Shown here: piece by piece, positions 1 through 7,591 of the stretch | Position numbering within the stretch: position 1 is the first letter of the stretch | Layout: the number at the start of each line of letters is the position of its first letter | NCBI GenBank assembly: GCA_903864485.1 | Contig: CAIPGD010000122.1 | Coordinates: 1 to 38,035 of the forward strand | From: an uncultured bacterium | GTDB taxonomy: Bacteria; Pseudomonadota; Gammaproteobacteria; Burkholderiales; Burkholderiaceae_E | Direction: 5' to 3' | DNA: 38,035 bases | Program-made: the position numbers and the translations under genes | The notes under the pieces: model-generated | Databases searched by the model: none | What the model was told of the DNA's origin: nothing | What the model saw: only the letters and a program-made list of their open reading frames with translations

Positions 1-142
1 GCTACGGAGTATTGCCGTTATTCCAAAGGATATTACGGCACCTGTTGAGGCGAGGATGGACCTGCACCGAATAAGGTCAGCGGTAACTCTGCGCTGATCT
101 TGCCCGAACACCTCTACCTCCCCCAACAAGCCTGGATTTTGC

Positions 143-165
143 CTTATCGCGCTACCGGCGATAAG
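143..165. promoter_or_regulatory. Inverted repeat upstream of the small membrane protein gene
   Basis: CTTATCGC (143-150) and GCGATAAG (158-165) form a perfect 8-bp inverted repeat with a 7-nt loop. It ends 45 bases before the 211 start codon. There is no T-run on either strand, so it is not a simple terminator. An operator for the promoter of the 211-414 gene is one option. The rest of positions 1-210 shows no gene of useful length. Confidence 0.3.
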
Positions 166-210
166 AAACCCCAAGCCCTGTAGACTGTGTGATCTTTTGG
201 AGGTGCGGCA

Positions 211-414
211 ATGTCTGACGAAGCCTTAGCAGCCGTTTTCATCATTGTCGGTGTCTTCTTTGCTTTCTGGCTCTACATCCTGCTGCCAGCAAACATGGCG
301 GCGGCGCGAGGGCGAAGCGCCTTTGGCTGGGTCCTGCTGAGTTTGTTGTTCTCGCCGATCCTTGCCTGCCTGCTGCTAATGCTTCTTGGAAACAATCCCA
401 ACAGCAGAAGGTAA
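211..414 (+). CDS. Small two-helix membrane protein, unknown function
   Basis: A 67-residue protein with two hydrophobic segments, about residues 6-27 (AAVFIIVGVFFAFWLYILL) and 39-58 (WVLLSLLFSPILACLLLMLL). They are separated by a short basic loop (AARGRS), and the tail is polar (GNNPNSRR). A good ribosome site, GGAGG, lies 7 bases before the ATG. The gene is on the plus strand while the surrounding phage late genes are on the minus strand, so it looks like a cargo (moron) gene with its own promoter. Small membrane proteins in this position sometimes act in superinfection exclusion, but nothing in the sequence proves that role. No family is recognised. Confidence 0.65.
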   Translation: MSDEALAAVFIIVGVFFAFWLYILLPANMAAARGRSAFGWVLLSLLFSPILACLLLMLLGNNPNSRR

Positions 415-460
415 TGCAGACAGACTTGGACGTTCGGGGTCATGTGGCTCAGGTGAAGCG

Positions 461-883
461 CTAACCCTGCAAGGGATCGCCCGTGCTGTAATGCAGGATG
501 ATCGTTATGACCGCGGCCTTGAAAGCTGCGGCACCCTCGACAGGAAGATCGACCGGACGCGGTGCTTCCGCCTCGACCCAGTCGCAAAGGCCGCCCAGCG
601 TGCGGTCTGCCGCAATGATCGCACCCACGCTGGCGCAGAGCGCATCAAAGGCAGCATCTCGTTCAGCGCCCTGCAAGACCGCTTCGATCTCTGCCCTGTG
701 CTGATAGTGGTAGCGCAGAGGCGACATCGTCACCTCGGGATCACCTGGTTCACCGTCACGTAGGATCAGCAGGCCATCGATGGGCACGCGCTCGGGCAGG
801 ACGTCACCGCGCAGGGCGGTGGCGGGTAGCGCCGAAAGACGCGTGTGCAGCGCGACGAGGATGGTCTCGCGAAGGGTGCGCAC
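461..883 (-). CDS. Phage minor tail / tail-terminator-like protein (lambda gpU position)
   Basis: A 140-residue protein starting at a GTG (VRTLRETILVAL, read as Met). The first helix, then a segment with PIDGLLILRDGEPGDPEVTMSPLRYHYQH, and the overall length fit small phage tail-completion proteins. It is the next minus-strand gene after the gpZ-like gene, the place of lambda gpU, the tail terminator that stops tube growth and joins the tail to the head. Assignment is by length and gene order more than by residue matches. An HNH gene on the other strand is inserted between it and gpZ, so it is cut off from direct translational coupling and must be reached by read-through or by its own promoter. 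Confidence 0.6.
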   Translation of the reverse strand: MRTLRETILVALHTRLSALPATALRGDVLPERVPIDGLLILRDGEPGDPEVTMSPLRYHYQHRAEIEAVLQGAERDAAFDALCASVGAIIAADRTLGGLCDWVEAEAPRPVDLPVEGAAAFKAAVITIILHYSTGDPLQG

Positions 884-953
884 GGGTAATGCTCAATTTC
901 CGAGACGCATTTGTTGGATTGCCAAGAGCTCTACTTCCCGCCAAGTTTGGGTC

Positions 954-1892
954 ATGCGTGTATCCGATATGATGAAGCCCGATGGGCGAGTTTTCTTAAA
1001 AAGCGAATGGGGCCAGATTAGTGATGAGTGGCCCTGTGTGTCTTTTACCAAGCGTTCTGTAGGAGATCGCCTGAGGCGCGAGTTTGTTTCAGGGCGAGAC
1101 ATTCTTATCTATGTTGGCACGACCAACACGGAGATGACGCGCCAGACCGAACACCGCAGCCGCCTTATTTCGGCGGTAACAATTGAGCCTAACCAGATTC
1201 TTCAGACGCGTAAGATCGTACCTCCACACGCGTGGGCGAAGTCGAATGCCCAATGGGGTGATCGTTGGCCACACTCTATGGCCGTCTTGGCGGCAGCCAA
1301 TATAGTTGGCCCACCCTATCCCGCAGCTCGCGACATAATCCCTATTGCCTACCGGTCCTTTGGTGAAGTCGCCAATCGGGGCGGCGTCGTGGAAGCGTTG
1401 GGCGACGAACGAAAAGCCGTAATGGGCCTAGAGCTTGAACCCCTAACCCTAAATCTTCGCGAAGACGTTCTAAATTATCTTGGGTTGCGCGGAGCATTTT
1501 CTGTGGAAATTGACCAATCCGTAAAGCAAGAAGCATACAGAATGGCACAGTTAATCATCGACCGCGTCAAGCGTGGTGGAGAAGTTGGCGTGAAGGTCAA
1601 CCCCCTGAGATCGTCGCCGAATCTCTCCGACTTAAACGCTCTTCTTGTTCAAAAATGGTCTGAACAAGCCGGACGATGTGCTCTGTGTGGTGGTGCTTTG
1701 ACCGCCAAGGGTGGAAACAAGATGCTACAGCCCTCTGCAGATCGAACTGACAGCGGCAATGGAGCATACGACGATGCCAATGTTGCGATTACGCACCTCG
1801 CCTGCAATCTCGCAAAAAACAGTTATGGTGTGGATGACTTCGAAGACTGGCTCTCAGTTTTGCGAGGTGTAGACCTCGGTTCTGCGCCTTAA
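954..1892 (+). CDS. HNH endonuclease with an unassigned N-terminal domain, inserted between tail genes
   Basis: A protein of 312 residues from the ATG at 954. The open frame extends upstream to 780, but that part runs antisense to the gpU-position gene and is low in complexity, so 954 (or the ATG at 969) is preferred. The C-terminal 75 residues carry a zinc-type HNH motif: CALC (C242, C245), then AYDDANVAITHLACNLAKN (H281, C284), about 40 residues apart as in HNH nucleases. The first 160 or so residues are beta-rich (DILIYVGT, SRLISAVTIEP, then VPPHAWAKSNAQWGDRW). Their rhythm resembles the EVE/PUA-like readers fused to HNH in modification-dependent nucleases, but this is a pattern impression only. 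The gene opposes the late operon and ends 41 bases before the gpZ-like stop. It could be a defence moron or a homing-type nuclease. Confidence 0.75.
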   Translation: MRVSDMMKPDGRVFLKSEWGQISDEWPCVSFTKRSVGDRLRREFVSGRDILIYVGTTNTEMTRQTEHRSRLISAVTIEPNQILQTRKIVPPHAWAKSNAQWGDRWPHSMAVLAAANIVGPPYPAARDIIPIAYRSFGEVANRGGVVEALGDERKAVMGLELEPLTLNLREDVLNYLGLRGAFSVEIDQSVKQEAYRMAQLIIDRVKRGGEVGVKVNPLRSSPNLSDLNALLVQKWSEQAGRCALCGGALTAKGGNKMLQPSADRTDSGNGAYDDANVAITHLACNLAKNSYGVDDFEDWLSVLRGVDLGSAP

Positions 1893-1933
1893 AGCCATCG
1901 GATGATTTGCCATGGCCGCTATGCCGTACGTCT

Positions 1934-2551
1934 CTACACCCAGCTCGTCACAATGAACCCCGGTAAACCGTCCACCGCCCGTGCCGCATCCCGCGCCAGA
2001 TCCAGCCGCTTTGACAGCTTCACTTGTGGAAGCAGCAGGAAGATCGTCGCGCTGACGAGGCCGCGGCCAGTTTTCGACCGTGACGCCACGGCGCGACCCT
2101 TGGTGTTCAGCCGCCCCTCGGCCACCAGCAAGCTCGGACCCCTGCGGCGATAGATGAACCGCAGGCGTAGGCCGCTGCGGCGTTCCCATTCATTGGGGGT
2201 GATCCGACCACCTCGTGTGGATTTGCCCGCCGCGGGTGTGGGGATTGCCAGCCAAAAGCCATTCTTCGACCGGATCAATGGGCCGCTGTCGTGCGCGCCA
2301 ATAATTACCGGCGCCTTGGACCAAACCAGTGCTGCCGCGTTCAGGCTGGATTTGCCCTTGGGATATTGCTCCAACCGGATGGAGCCTGCCAGACGTGTAC
2401 CAAGCCCTGCGCCGGTGATCTGCCCGCGCCAATTGGCTTTGAGGCTAAGGGCAGCGCCCCGAAGGGCGTCGAATACCGCCTTTTCGCCGGCGAGGACCTC
2501 GGCCTGCATGGCGGCTGCGATGCTGCCGGTGATGTCTAGGCGGAGTTTCAC
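1934..2551 (-). CDS. Prophage minor tail protein Z-like (gpZ)
   Basis: A 205-residue protein with the features of the GPZ family: an N-terminal helical part (MKLRLDITGSIAAAMQAEVLAGEKAVFDALRGAALSLKANWRGQIT), then GTRLAGSIRLEQYPKG and LVWSKAPVIIGAHDSGPLIRSKNGFWLAIPTP, a stretch typical of tail-completion proteins. In lambda, gpZ is needed for the connector end of the tail and for DNA positioning. It starts inside the end of the upstream 103-residue gene (4-bp overlap at 2548-2551), so the two are translationally coupled. Its stop faces the stop of the plus-strand HNH gene. Confidence 0.75.
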   Translation of the reverse strand: MKLRLDITGSIAAAMQAEVLAGEKAVFDALRGAALSLKANWRGQITGAGLGTRLAGSIRLEQYPKGKSSLNAAALVWSKAPVIIGAHDSGPLIRSKNGFWLAIPTPAAGKSTRGGRITPNEWERRSGLRLRFIYRRRGPSLLVAEGRLNTKGRAVASRSKTGRGLVSATIFLLLPQVKLSKRLDLARDAARAVDGLPGFIVTSWV

Positions 2552-2859
2552 GCGGGTGTAGCTTCGATGGTCCAGATCAAGCGATCCCGATCGCGGATCG
2601 GCTCTCCTTGGATGAGGAAGGTTTCGTCCTCAAAGAGGATTTGCTCATGGCGGCAGGGTGCGGGAAGTTCTGACACGCGCACGTCAAACCGGAAGGTTTC
2701 GGACACCAGACGCGCGGCCCCGAACTCGGTCACGGCATCATTGCGCCGCGGGATGATGCGGATGCGGGTGAACTGCCCGTCGCTGTCACGATGCCACGCC
2801 TCATGGGCGAGGTTCGCATCAGCGAAGAGCAGATCAATTGCCAAGGCAAAGGCCGTCAT
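2548..2859 (-). CDS. Head-tail connector protein (FII-like position)
   Basis: A 103-residue protein between the major capsid gene and the gpZ-like gene, the slot of lambda FI/FII. The sequence (RIRIIPRRNDAVTEFGAARLVSETFRFDVRVSELP, then QILFEDETFLIQGEPIRDRDRLIWTIEATPA) is beta-rich, as expected of the small connector proteins that prepare the filled head for tail joining. The family call rests on position, size and secondary-structure pattern. It follows the capsid gene by 11 bases and overlaps the gpZ-like gene by 4 bases. Confidence 0.6.
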   Translation of the reverse strand: MTAFALAIDLLFADANLAHEAWHRDSDGQFTRIRIIPRRNDAVTEFGAARLVSETFRFDVRVSELPAPCRHEQILFEDETFLIQGEPIRDRDRLIWTIEATPA

Positions 2860-2870
2860 TCTGACCTGCC

Positions 2871-3893
2871 TCAGTTCGAGCTGAAGATCCGGATCGCAAG
2901 GCGGGGCCGCTTGTTTACTGGCAGGATCGAGGCTTCCGTCATAAGGTCAATCCAGCGGCCTTTGGCATCCATCATTTGGCGCGCGTAAAGTGGCAGCCCG
3001 ATGGTGTTGGCAGTTTCCAGCAAGTTTGCCGGTCCGCCGTAGGTGGTAAAGGTGTCAAAGGTGCCAAGCGGGAAAGCAATCCCTTCGCCTGCGGGGATCA
3101 GCCGCTCTGAGGTGCCGCTCGAGAGGGTGACCGAGCCGTTGTATTCCTCAAAGAGTATGCCCGCAAAGGGGAAGGCGCGGCGCATATCCTCGCGCAGCGG
3201 CTGACCGCCGGTCGCGGAGAAGAACTTGTAGGCCTCTTCGGTCTTGGGGTGGCTGATCAGCTTGTCGAAGAACTCCGAACTGACCAGCGCATGGGCGGTG
3301 GTCATGGTCTCGCCCAGAAGGCTGTCCTCGATCCCGCGCAGGACGGTCCGGACCTTGCCCTGAACGTTGGTGCCTGCGGTTGCAAACACAAAGTCGACCG
3401 AGATTTGCTCGATACCGAATTCGGTGAAGTAGTTGTAGAGCGTGGTACCCGCACCGTCCTTTACGATGCCGCGCAACGCATTCATCTCCATGTATTCGCG
3501 GGTCTGGGCGTGCTTGCGGCGCATGAGTGTCAGTTTGCGGTTCATCACCTCGACCAGTGGGTCTGCCGCGTCTGACAGGCCAAGTGCTGGCGTGCCTTGG
3601 ATGTCGGCCGGTAGGATCACGTCATCATGGGGGATCCAGGGCAGGGCGAAGCTGCGCATCGAGCGCGCCTCGCGATTGCCCACCGTGGCGGGTGCCCCCA
3701 GGGGCACCGAGGGCAGGAGGCTCAGGACGCCGGCGCGTTGTTCGATCACGATCGAGCGCTGGGTCACCCCTTCAAAGCGAAAGAGGCCGATCTGGCCTAG
3801 GCGGGTGTAGAAGTTGGGCAGGATGTTGATGGCCTGCGTCATCTCGGCGAGCGAATAGCCGCCCGCGTCGAACGGGTTGCGGGTGATGGTCAT
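2871..3893 (-). CDS. Major capsid protein, lambda gpE family
   Basis: A 340-residue protein, the normal length for the lambda E family. Family features include the N-terminal FDAGGYSLAEMTQAINILPNFYTRLGQIGLF, then GVTQRSIVIEQRAGVLSLLP, the RSFALPWIPHDDVILPADIQG segment, and the C-terminal VNKRPRLAIRIFSS. It forms the icosahedral shell, assembles on the Nu3-like scaffold and is stabilised by the gpD-like protein encoded just upstream. GGAG lies close before the ATG. The gene is on the minus strand and follows gpD after 58 bases. Confidence 0.92.
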   Translation of the reverse strand: MTITRNPFDAGGYSLAEMTQAINILPNFYTRLGQIGLFRFEGVTQRSIVIEQRAGVLSLLPSVPLGAPATVGNREARSMRSFALPWIPHDDVILPADIQGTPALGLSDAADPLVEVMNRKLTLMRRKHAQTREYMEMNALRGIVKDGAGTTLYNYFTEFGIEQISVDFVFATAGTNVQGKVRTVLRGIEDSLLGETMTTAHALVSSEFFDKLISHPKTEEAYKFFSATGGQPLREDMRRAFPFAGILFEEYNGSVTLSSGTSERLIPAGEGIAFPLGTFDTFTTYGGPANLLETANTIGLPLYARQMMDAKGRWIDLMTEASILPVNKRPRLAIRIFSSN

Positions 3894-3951
3894 GGGAAAC
3901 TCCAGGGGAAAGGGTGCGAGTTGCGAGGTGCGCGCTGTGTCTGGGGCGAGA

Positions 3952-4332
3952 TCAGGCGGTGTCGCGCGGTACGATGCCGAGTGTGGTCAGCTGGGCGTGC
4001 TTGGCGGCCGTTTTGGTGGCGTCATCGACGCTGGCATCAAAAACCAAAGCCGCTTTCGACACGATGGCGGGGCCACGCACGATCACCACGCCGATGCCAT
4101 CTGCACCGCTGGCATTAACCGCTTGCAGCAGAATGCCAGCCGCGCTCTGCGCGCCATCTGTGCCGCTGGCCGTGCTGAGTTTGAGCTTGCCGCTTGCGGT
4201 GATGCGGCCAAGCACAGCACCAACGGGATAGTTTGTCCCGGCCAGAAGGGTGACAGTTTCTCGGGTGAAGTTGGGGTTCAGTTCGTATTTGAGAACATCG
4301 CCCATGGTGGCGGGCTGTCGCAAGACGGTCAT
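3952..4332 (-). CDS. Head decoration protein, lambda gpD family
   Basis: A 126-residue protein, close to the family length. The N-terminus (TMGDVLKYELNPNFTRETVTLLAGTNYPVGAVLGRIT) and the following SGKLKLSTASGTDGAQSAAGILLQAV are characteristic of phage head decoration proteins, which bind as trimers on the expanded capsid. It sits between the gpC/scaffold gene and the major capsid gene, as in lambda. A hairpin with a T-run precedes it (4361-4397), so its level may be set partly by read-through or by a separate start. The C-terminus ends ...TTLGIVPRDTA. Confidence 0.88.
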   Translation of the reverse strand: MTVLRQPATMGDVLKYELNPNFTRETVTLLAGTNYPVGAVLGRITASGKLKLSTASGTDGAQSAAGILLQAVNASGADGIGVVIVRGPAIVSKAALVFDASVDDATKTAAKHAQLTTLGIVPRDTA

Positions 4333-4360
4333 CTTGGGGATCCTTCTCGGGTATGAGGCA

Positions 4361-4397
4361 AAAAGAAATCCCCTGCCGGGGAGGAGCGGCAGGGGAT
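4361..4397 (-). terminator. Rho-independent terminator or attenuator between scaffold and gpD genes
   Basis: ATCCCCTGCCG (4368-4378) and CGGCAGGGGAT (4387-4397) make a perfect 11-bp stem with an 8-nt loop. Read on the minus strand the stem is followed by TTTCTTTTTG, a U-rich tail. It lies 25 bases after the stop of the gpC/scaffold gene and before gpD, inside an otherwise continuous late operon. It may reduce, or with antitermination ignore, transcription of the capsid genes downstream. Processing to stabilise the gpD-gpE mRNA is an alternative. Confidence 0.75.
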
Positions 4398-4422
4398 CAG
4401 TTGGGCGCGAAGGGGAGGGAGA

Positions 4423-4863
4423 TCAGACCTTTGCGCCGGCGGCAGCTTTTCTCGCGGCAGCCACAATCGGGCTGTCCGCAGACTTCGGGAGGATGGGAGA
4501 GGGTGGTGCTGCCACGATATCTCGCGCATCGGCGGCTGCGGCTGCGCGCTGAAGGACGAGTTTGCGCAAAGCTTCTGGAACAGTGCCTTCGCGCAGCGCT
4601 TTTGCGGAATCAATCGCGATGCCAAGGCGGCCGGCCTGTGCGGCGATCTCGGCAATCTCTGCAGCTGCTTCGCGCAGATGTGCCGATAGGTCTGCCAGGT
4701 TGCTTGGTGTTGAAGCAGCGGCAACGGGCGGCTGAGATACGGCCGAGGGGGAGGCCGAAGGAGCCGGGTGTTCATCAGCTAAATCGGTTTCACCATTCTT
4801 GATGTCCGTCAGCTCGGTGTCGGTATCCTGCGCGCTGTCCGCGGGGTCGTTCTTGGTGGCCAT
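4423..4863 (-). CDS. Nested scaffold protein (Nu3-like), in-frame internal start of the gpC gene
   Basis: The ATG at 4863 is in the frame of the gpC-like gene (its codon 325) and gives a 146-residue protein beginning MATKNDPADSAQDTDTELTD. AGGAGG stands 5 bases before this ATG, the best Shine-Dalgarno sequence in the module, and it makes no sense as coding sequence alone. Lambda uses the same arrangement for gpC and Nu3. The product has an acidic, disordered N-terminus, a proline/alanine linker and a helical C-terminus (LADLSAHLREAAAEIAEIAAQAG), as expected for a scaffold that guides gpE assembly and is then removed. Confidence 0.75.
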   Translation of the reverse strand: MATKNDPADSAQDTDTELTDIKNGETDLADEHPAPSASPSAVSQPPVAAASTPSNLADLSAHLREAAAEIAEIAAQAGRLGIAIDSAKALREGTVPEALRKLVLQRAAAAADARDIVAAPPSPILPKSADSPIVAAARKAAAGAKV

Positions 4864-5835
4864 GACTGCCTCCTGTCTGGATTTTGGATGAGATGCGCGC
4901 CCTGCGCGCACGGGTGAGAGCATCGGCGCCGCGCCGAGCATCTGCCCAAAGCCGGCAAAGCCTTGCGCCAGATCTGTGACCTCGTCCGCAAGGCCCGCAA
5001 CCACGGCATCGGCGCCGCGAAAGGTGGCAGCTTCGGTGGCCATTGCCGCCGCCTGGCTCAGCCGAGTGCCCCGCCCTGCGGCGACGGTTTGCGTGAACAA
5101 AACCCGCAAGGCATCGATCTCGCGCTGGATGTCATCACGGACGGGTGCTGGCAGCGGCTCATAGGGGTTGGCATCGACCTTATGCTGGCCTGAATGCATC
5201 AACGTGATGCGCACGCCGTCCTGATCAAGCTGACCGCTGAGATCGGCATGCATCACCACGACCCCGATGCTGCCGACAGCACCCGTGCGCGGCAGGAGGA
5301 TCCGGTCGGCTTGAGAGGCTAGGGCGTAGCCCGCTGAGAAGGCGTGTTCCGCAACAAAGGCCCAGACCGGCTTGTCGCGGCGCAGCGCACGGATCTGGTC
5401 TGCGAGATCAAAAACGCCTGCGACCTCGCCGCCAAAGCTGTCGATCTCAAGGGCTACGCCGCGAACGTTGGGATCGCGCGCCACCGCATCGATCTGTGCG
5501 CCGATCCCCTCATAGCTGGTCTGGCCGGAGGATTGTCCGATCCAGCCACCACGGTGGATAAGCACCCCGGCGATCTCGATCACGGCGATCCCGTCCACGA
5601 CCGGGTAGGGCGTCTCCCCAAACTGGTCCAGGCTGCCAGCCAATCCGCCAGTCAAAAGGCTGGTGCGCGCGCGCATATGCGCAGACCCGTCGAGCGCCTC
5701 GGCGTTATCAGACAGTTCCACCCGACGTCCAAGAATGCGTGACCCGAGCCCTGACAGAAACGCCATGGCCTTGGAAGGTTCGACAAGCAGCGGCGTGTTA
5801 AAGGCGCGTGCGGCAATTCGAGCATGCAGCATCAA
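4423..5835 (-). CDS. S49-family (ClpP/SppA-like) head maturation protease, lambda gpC type
   Basis: A 470-residue protein. The N-terminal two thirds are an S49 serine peptidase: YPVVDGIAVIEIAGVLIHRGG, IDSFGGEVAGVFDLADQI, the nucleophile region AFSAGYALASQADRILLPRTGAVGSIGV, and a likely catalytic lysine in MHSGQHKVDANPYEPL. The C-terminal part is acidic and then helical (scaffold-like). In lambda, gpC cleaves scaffold and portal during prohead maturation. The start overlaps the portal gene end by 4 bases (5832-5835). An internal start at 4863 would make a separate scaffold from the same frame. Confidence 0.9.
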   Translation of the reverse strand: MMLHARIAARAFNTPLLVEPSKAMAFLSGLGSRILGRRVELSDNAEALDGSAHMRARTSLLTGGLAGSLDQFGETPYPVVDGIAVIEIAGVLIHRGGWIGQSSGQTSYEGIGAQIDAVARDPNVRGVALEIDSFGGEVAGVFDLADQIRALRRDKPVWAFVAEHAFSAGYALASQADRILLPRTGAVGSIGVVVMHADLSGQLDQDGVRITLMHSGQHKVDANPYEPLPAPVRDDIQREIDALRVLFTQTVAAGRGTRLSQAAAMATEAATFRGADAVVAGLADEVTDLAQGFAGFGQMLGAAPMLSPVRAGRASHPKSRQEAVMATKNDPADSAQDTDTELTDIKNGETDLADEHPAPSASPSAVSQPPVAAASTPSNLADLSAHLREAAAEIAEIAAQAGRLGIAIDSAKALREGTVPEALRKLVLQRAAAAADARDIVAAPPSPILPKSADSPIVAAARKAAAGAKV

Positions 5836-7325
5836 GGTTGGCCCTCCATAGGGTTCGGACTGTCTGCTGGGTCTGAGGGCAGATCTGTCTGAGCCATATC
5901 TGCGCCTTGCATGGCTTGGACGCCTTGCGCGGGTGATCCGGGCCGTCGGAAATCCAGGCCCAGAGCGCGCTCGCGGGCGCGTTCTGCGGCAATTTCGCGG
6001 TCGACCTGTTCTGCGTCATAGCCGCGCTCGGCAATGGCTTGGGTGCGCGATTTTAACCCCGCCTCAATCTGGGCTATTTCTGCATTGGCGTCTTTGAGCG
6101 GATCGACCCAGTCCCACTTTGTGGGAAGCCAGTCGGCGGCGAGCATCCGCGGCCGTTCAGCCTCGTAGCCCGGCAAGGATAGGGTGTCTGACAACACCGC
6201 AAGATCCAGCCAAAGGGCGTAGACCGGACGGCAAAGCTGGTAGACCATGACCGAATGCTGCCATGCGGACACGCGACGGCGGAATTCGATGAGGGCCAGG
6301 CGCGAATTCGAGAAGTTGCCCTTGACCATATCATTGGCGAGATAGGGATAGGGGATGCCAAGTGCTGCCGAGATTTGCAAAAGCGTGCGGTACTGGAAGG
6401 GCTCATAGGTGACCCCGCTGTCCGCAGGTTGGCCTACGGTCACATCCTCTCCCGGATCGAGCCGCACGATCTGCCCCGGGCTGATCTCGACGCCCGCAGG
6501 CATCTCCTCGTCCTCAAGCGGTGCGAGCGGGTTTTCTGGCGCAGGCGAGGTGACAAACATCGCATACATCGCGGCGACCTTTTTGCGGTCCAACTCGGCA
6601 TCGTCATACTGATCGAGCAAGAAGAGCTTCACGATCGCGGGGGCAAGTTTTGAGACGCCGCGCAGTTGGCCTCCTTCGACCGGGTCGATCACATGGATGA
6701 CCTCCGTGGCCGGCACGCGCACGATCTCACCCGAAAGCCCGGGATCGGTGCTATCGCCCGGATGGCGGCGCAGGAAGTGATAGGCCACACGCCGTCCGAT
6801 CCGGTCAAACTCGATGCCCTGCCGGATCGCGTTGCCATTCCGCGCCACACCTGTTTCATGCAGCGGCAGCATTTCCGAGGGCAGCATTTGGAGTTGCAGC
6901 GGTACGCTAAGCCCGTCCTCCACCCGCCGCGGACGGATCCTGACAAAGACCTCGCCTGCGATGAACACTTCCCGCGCGGCGCGACGCTGCAGGCCATAGA
7001 AATCCGTCAGCCCCTCGGCATCCGCCTCGTCCGTCCAGGCGAGCCAAAGCCGCTGCAGCTCTTCCTTTTGTGCCGCATCAACCAGTTTTGAGATCGGTTT
7101 GATCCCGTCGCCCACCGTATTTGCGGCCCAACTTTCGACCGCATTCACGGCATAGCCGTTGTTGCGCACCAGCCAGCGCGCCCGGGCGGTGATGTCGGGC
7201 CCGGATCCTGCAATCAGCGAATTCACATGGGCCCGTGTCGCCTGGAACCCGCGCATTCGGCGGTGGTGCTGGCCGGCATCGAACCCGCCGATGAAGGCGC
7301 CAAGGCGTTGTCGCCAGTTCATCAC
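5832..7325 (-). CDS. Phage portal protein, lambda gpB family
   Basis: A 497-residue protein of usual portal length. Family signatures include DITARARWLVRNNGYAVNAVESWAANTVGDGIKP, the FYGLQRRAAREVFIAGEVFVRIRPR block, VIHVIDPVEGGQLRGVSKLAPAIVKLFLLDQYDDAELDRKKVAAMYAMFVTSP, and the wing/stem region ALGIPYPYLANDMVKGNFSNSRLALIEFRR. It forms the dodecameric ring through which DNA enters the head and is probably trimmed by the gpC-like protease. It overlaps gpW by 4 bases and gpC by 4 bases. Confidence 0.93.
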   Translation of the reverse strand: MMNWRQRLGAFIGGFDAGQHHRRMRGFQATRAHVNSLIAGSGPDITARARWLVRNNGYAVNAVESWAANTVGDGIKPISKLVDAAQKEELQRLWLAWTDEADAEGLTDFYGLQRRAAREVFIAGEVFVRIRPRRVEDGLSVPLQLQMLPSEMLPLHETGVARNGNAIRQGIEFDRIGRRVAYHFLRRHPGDSTDPGLSGEIVRVPATEVIHVIDPVEGGQLRGVSKLAPAIVKLFLLDQYDDAELDRKKVAAMYAMFVTSPAPENPLAPLEDEEMPAGVEISPGQIVRLDPGEDVTVGQPADSGVTYEPFQYRTLLQISAALGIPYPYLANDMVKGNFSNSRLALIEFRRRVSAWQHSVMVYQLCRPVYALWLDLAVLSDTLSLPGYEAERPRMLAADWLPTKWDWVDPLKDANAEIAQIEAGLKSRTQAIAERGYDAEQVDREIAAERARERALGLDFRRPGSPAQGVQAMQGADMAQTDLPSDPADSPNPMEGQP

Positions 7326-7531
7326 AGGTCCTTCACGGCATGAGGACGCAGGATCCGCCCGGCACCGCTCGCAAGCTTAGCCATCCGCCGTTCAACATCG
7401 CCGATGGCAGCGGCGAGTTCAGCATCGCTGCCGTAGTTGACGGTCTTGCCATCGTAACTGACTGACCGCGTGCCGCTGTAGCGCGCGGCCAGAAGTGCAG
7501 TATGGCGGAGTCTCAGCTCGTCGAGGGTCAT
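7322..7531 (-). CDS. gpW-like head-tail joining protein
   Basis: A 69-residue protein, the exact size of the gpW family: MTLDELRLRHTALLAARYSGTRSVSYDGKTVNYGSDAELAAAIGDVERRMAKLASG. The family has two helices around a short beta-hairpin, and SVSYDGKTVNYGS fits the hairpin. In lambda, gpW plugs the portal after packaging and allows FII to bind. It lies between terminase large and portal, as in lambda, but here the plus-strand ccdAB pair separates it from the terminase gene. Its stop overlaps the portal start. Confidence 0.88.
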   Translation of the reverse strand: MTLDELRLRHTALLAARYSGTRSVSYDGKTVNYGSDAELAAAIGDVERRMAKLASGAGRILRPHAVKDL

Positions 7532-7540
7532 TCATATCTC

Positions 7541-7569
7541 TTGTTTTGCACACTATCAGTGTGTATGGT
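7541..7569 (+). promoter_or_regulatory. Probable ccdAB promoter and autoregulatory operator
   Basis: CACACTATCAGTGTG (7549-7563) is a perfect 6-bp inverted repeat with a 3-nt centre. TTGTTT (7541-7546) and TATGGT (7564-7569) stand 17 bases apart as a plausible -35/-10 pair, and the repeat sits inside the spacer. CcdA-CcdB complexes are known to repress their own promoter by binding palindromes in this position. The site lies 23 bases before the ccdA ATG. The hexamers are weak, so the promoter is less certain than the repeat. Confidence 0.55.
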
Positions 7570-7591
7570 CCGTATGTGTCTGGAGGACCCT

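Noticed and set aside
13-40. Imperfect inverted repeat TGCCGT ... ACGGCA at the left edge
   Set aside because: The stem has several bulges, no T-run, and the context to the left is missing; too little to assign.
780-953. Upstream extension of the HNH reading frame
   Set aside because: Antisense to the gpU-position gene, rich in Arg and Ser, no ribosome site at its start; the ATG at 954 begins credible sequence.
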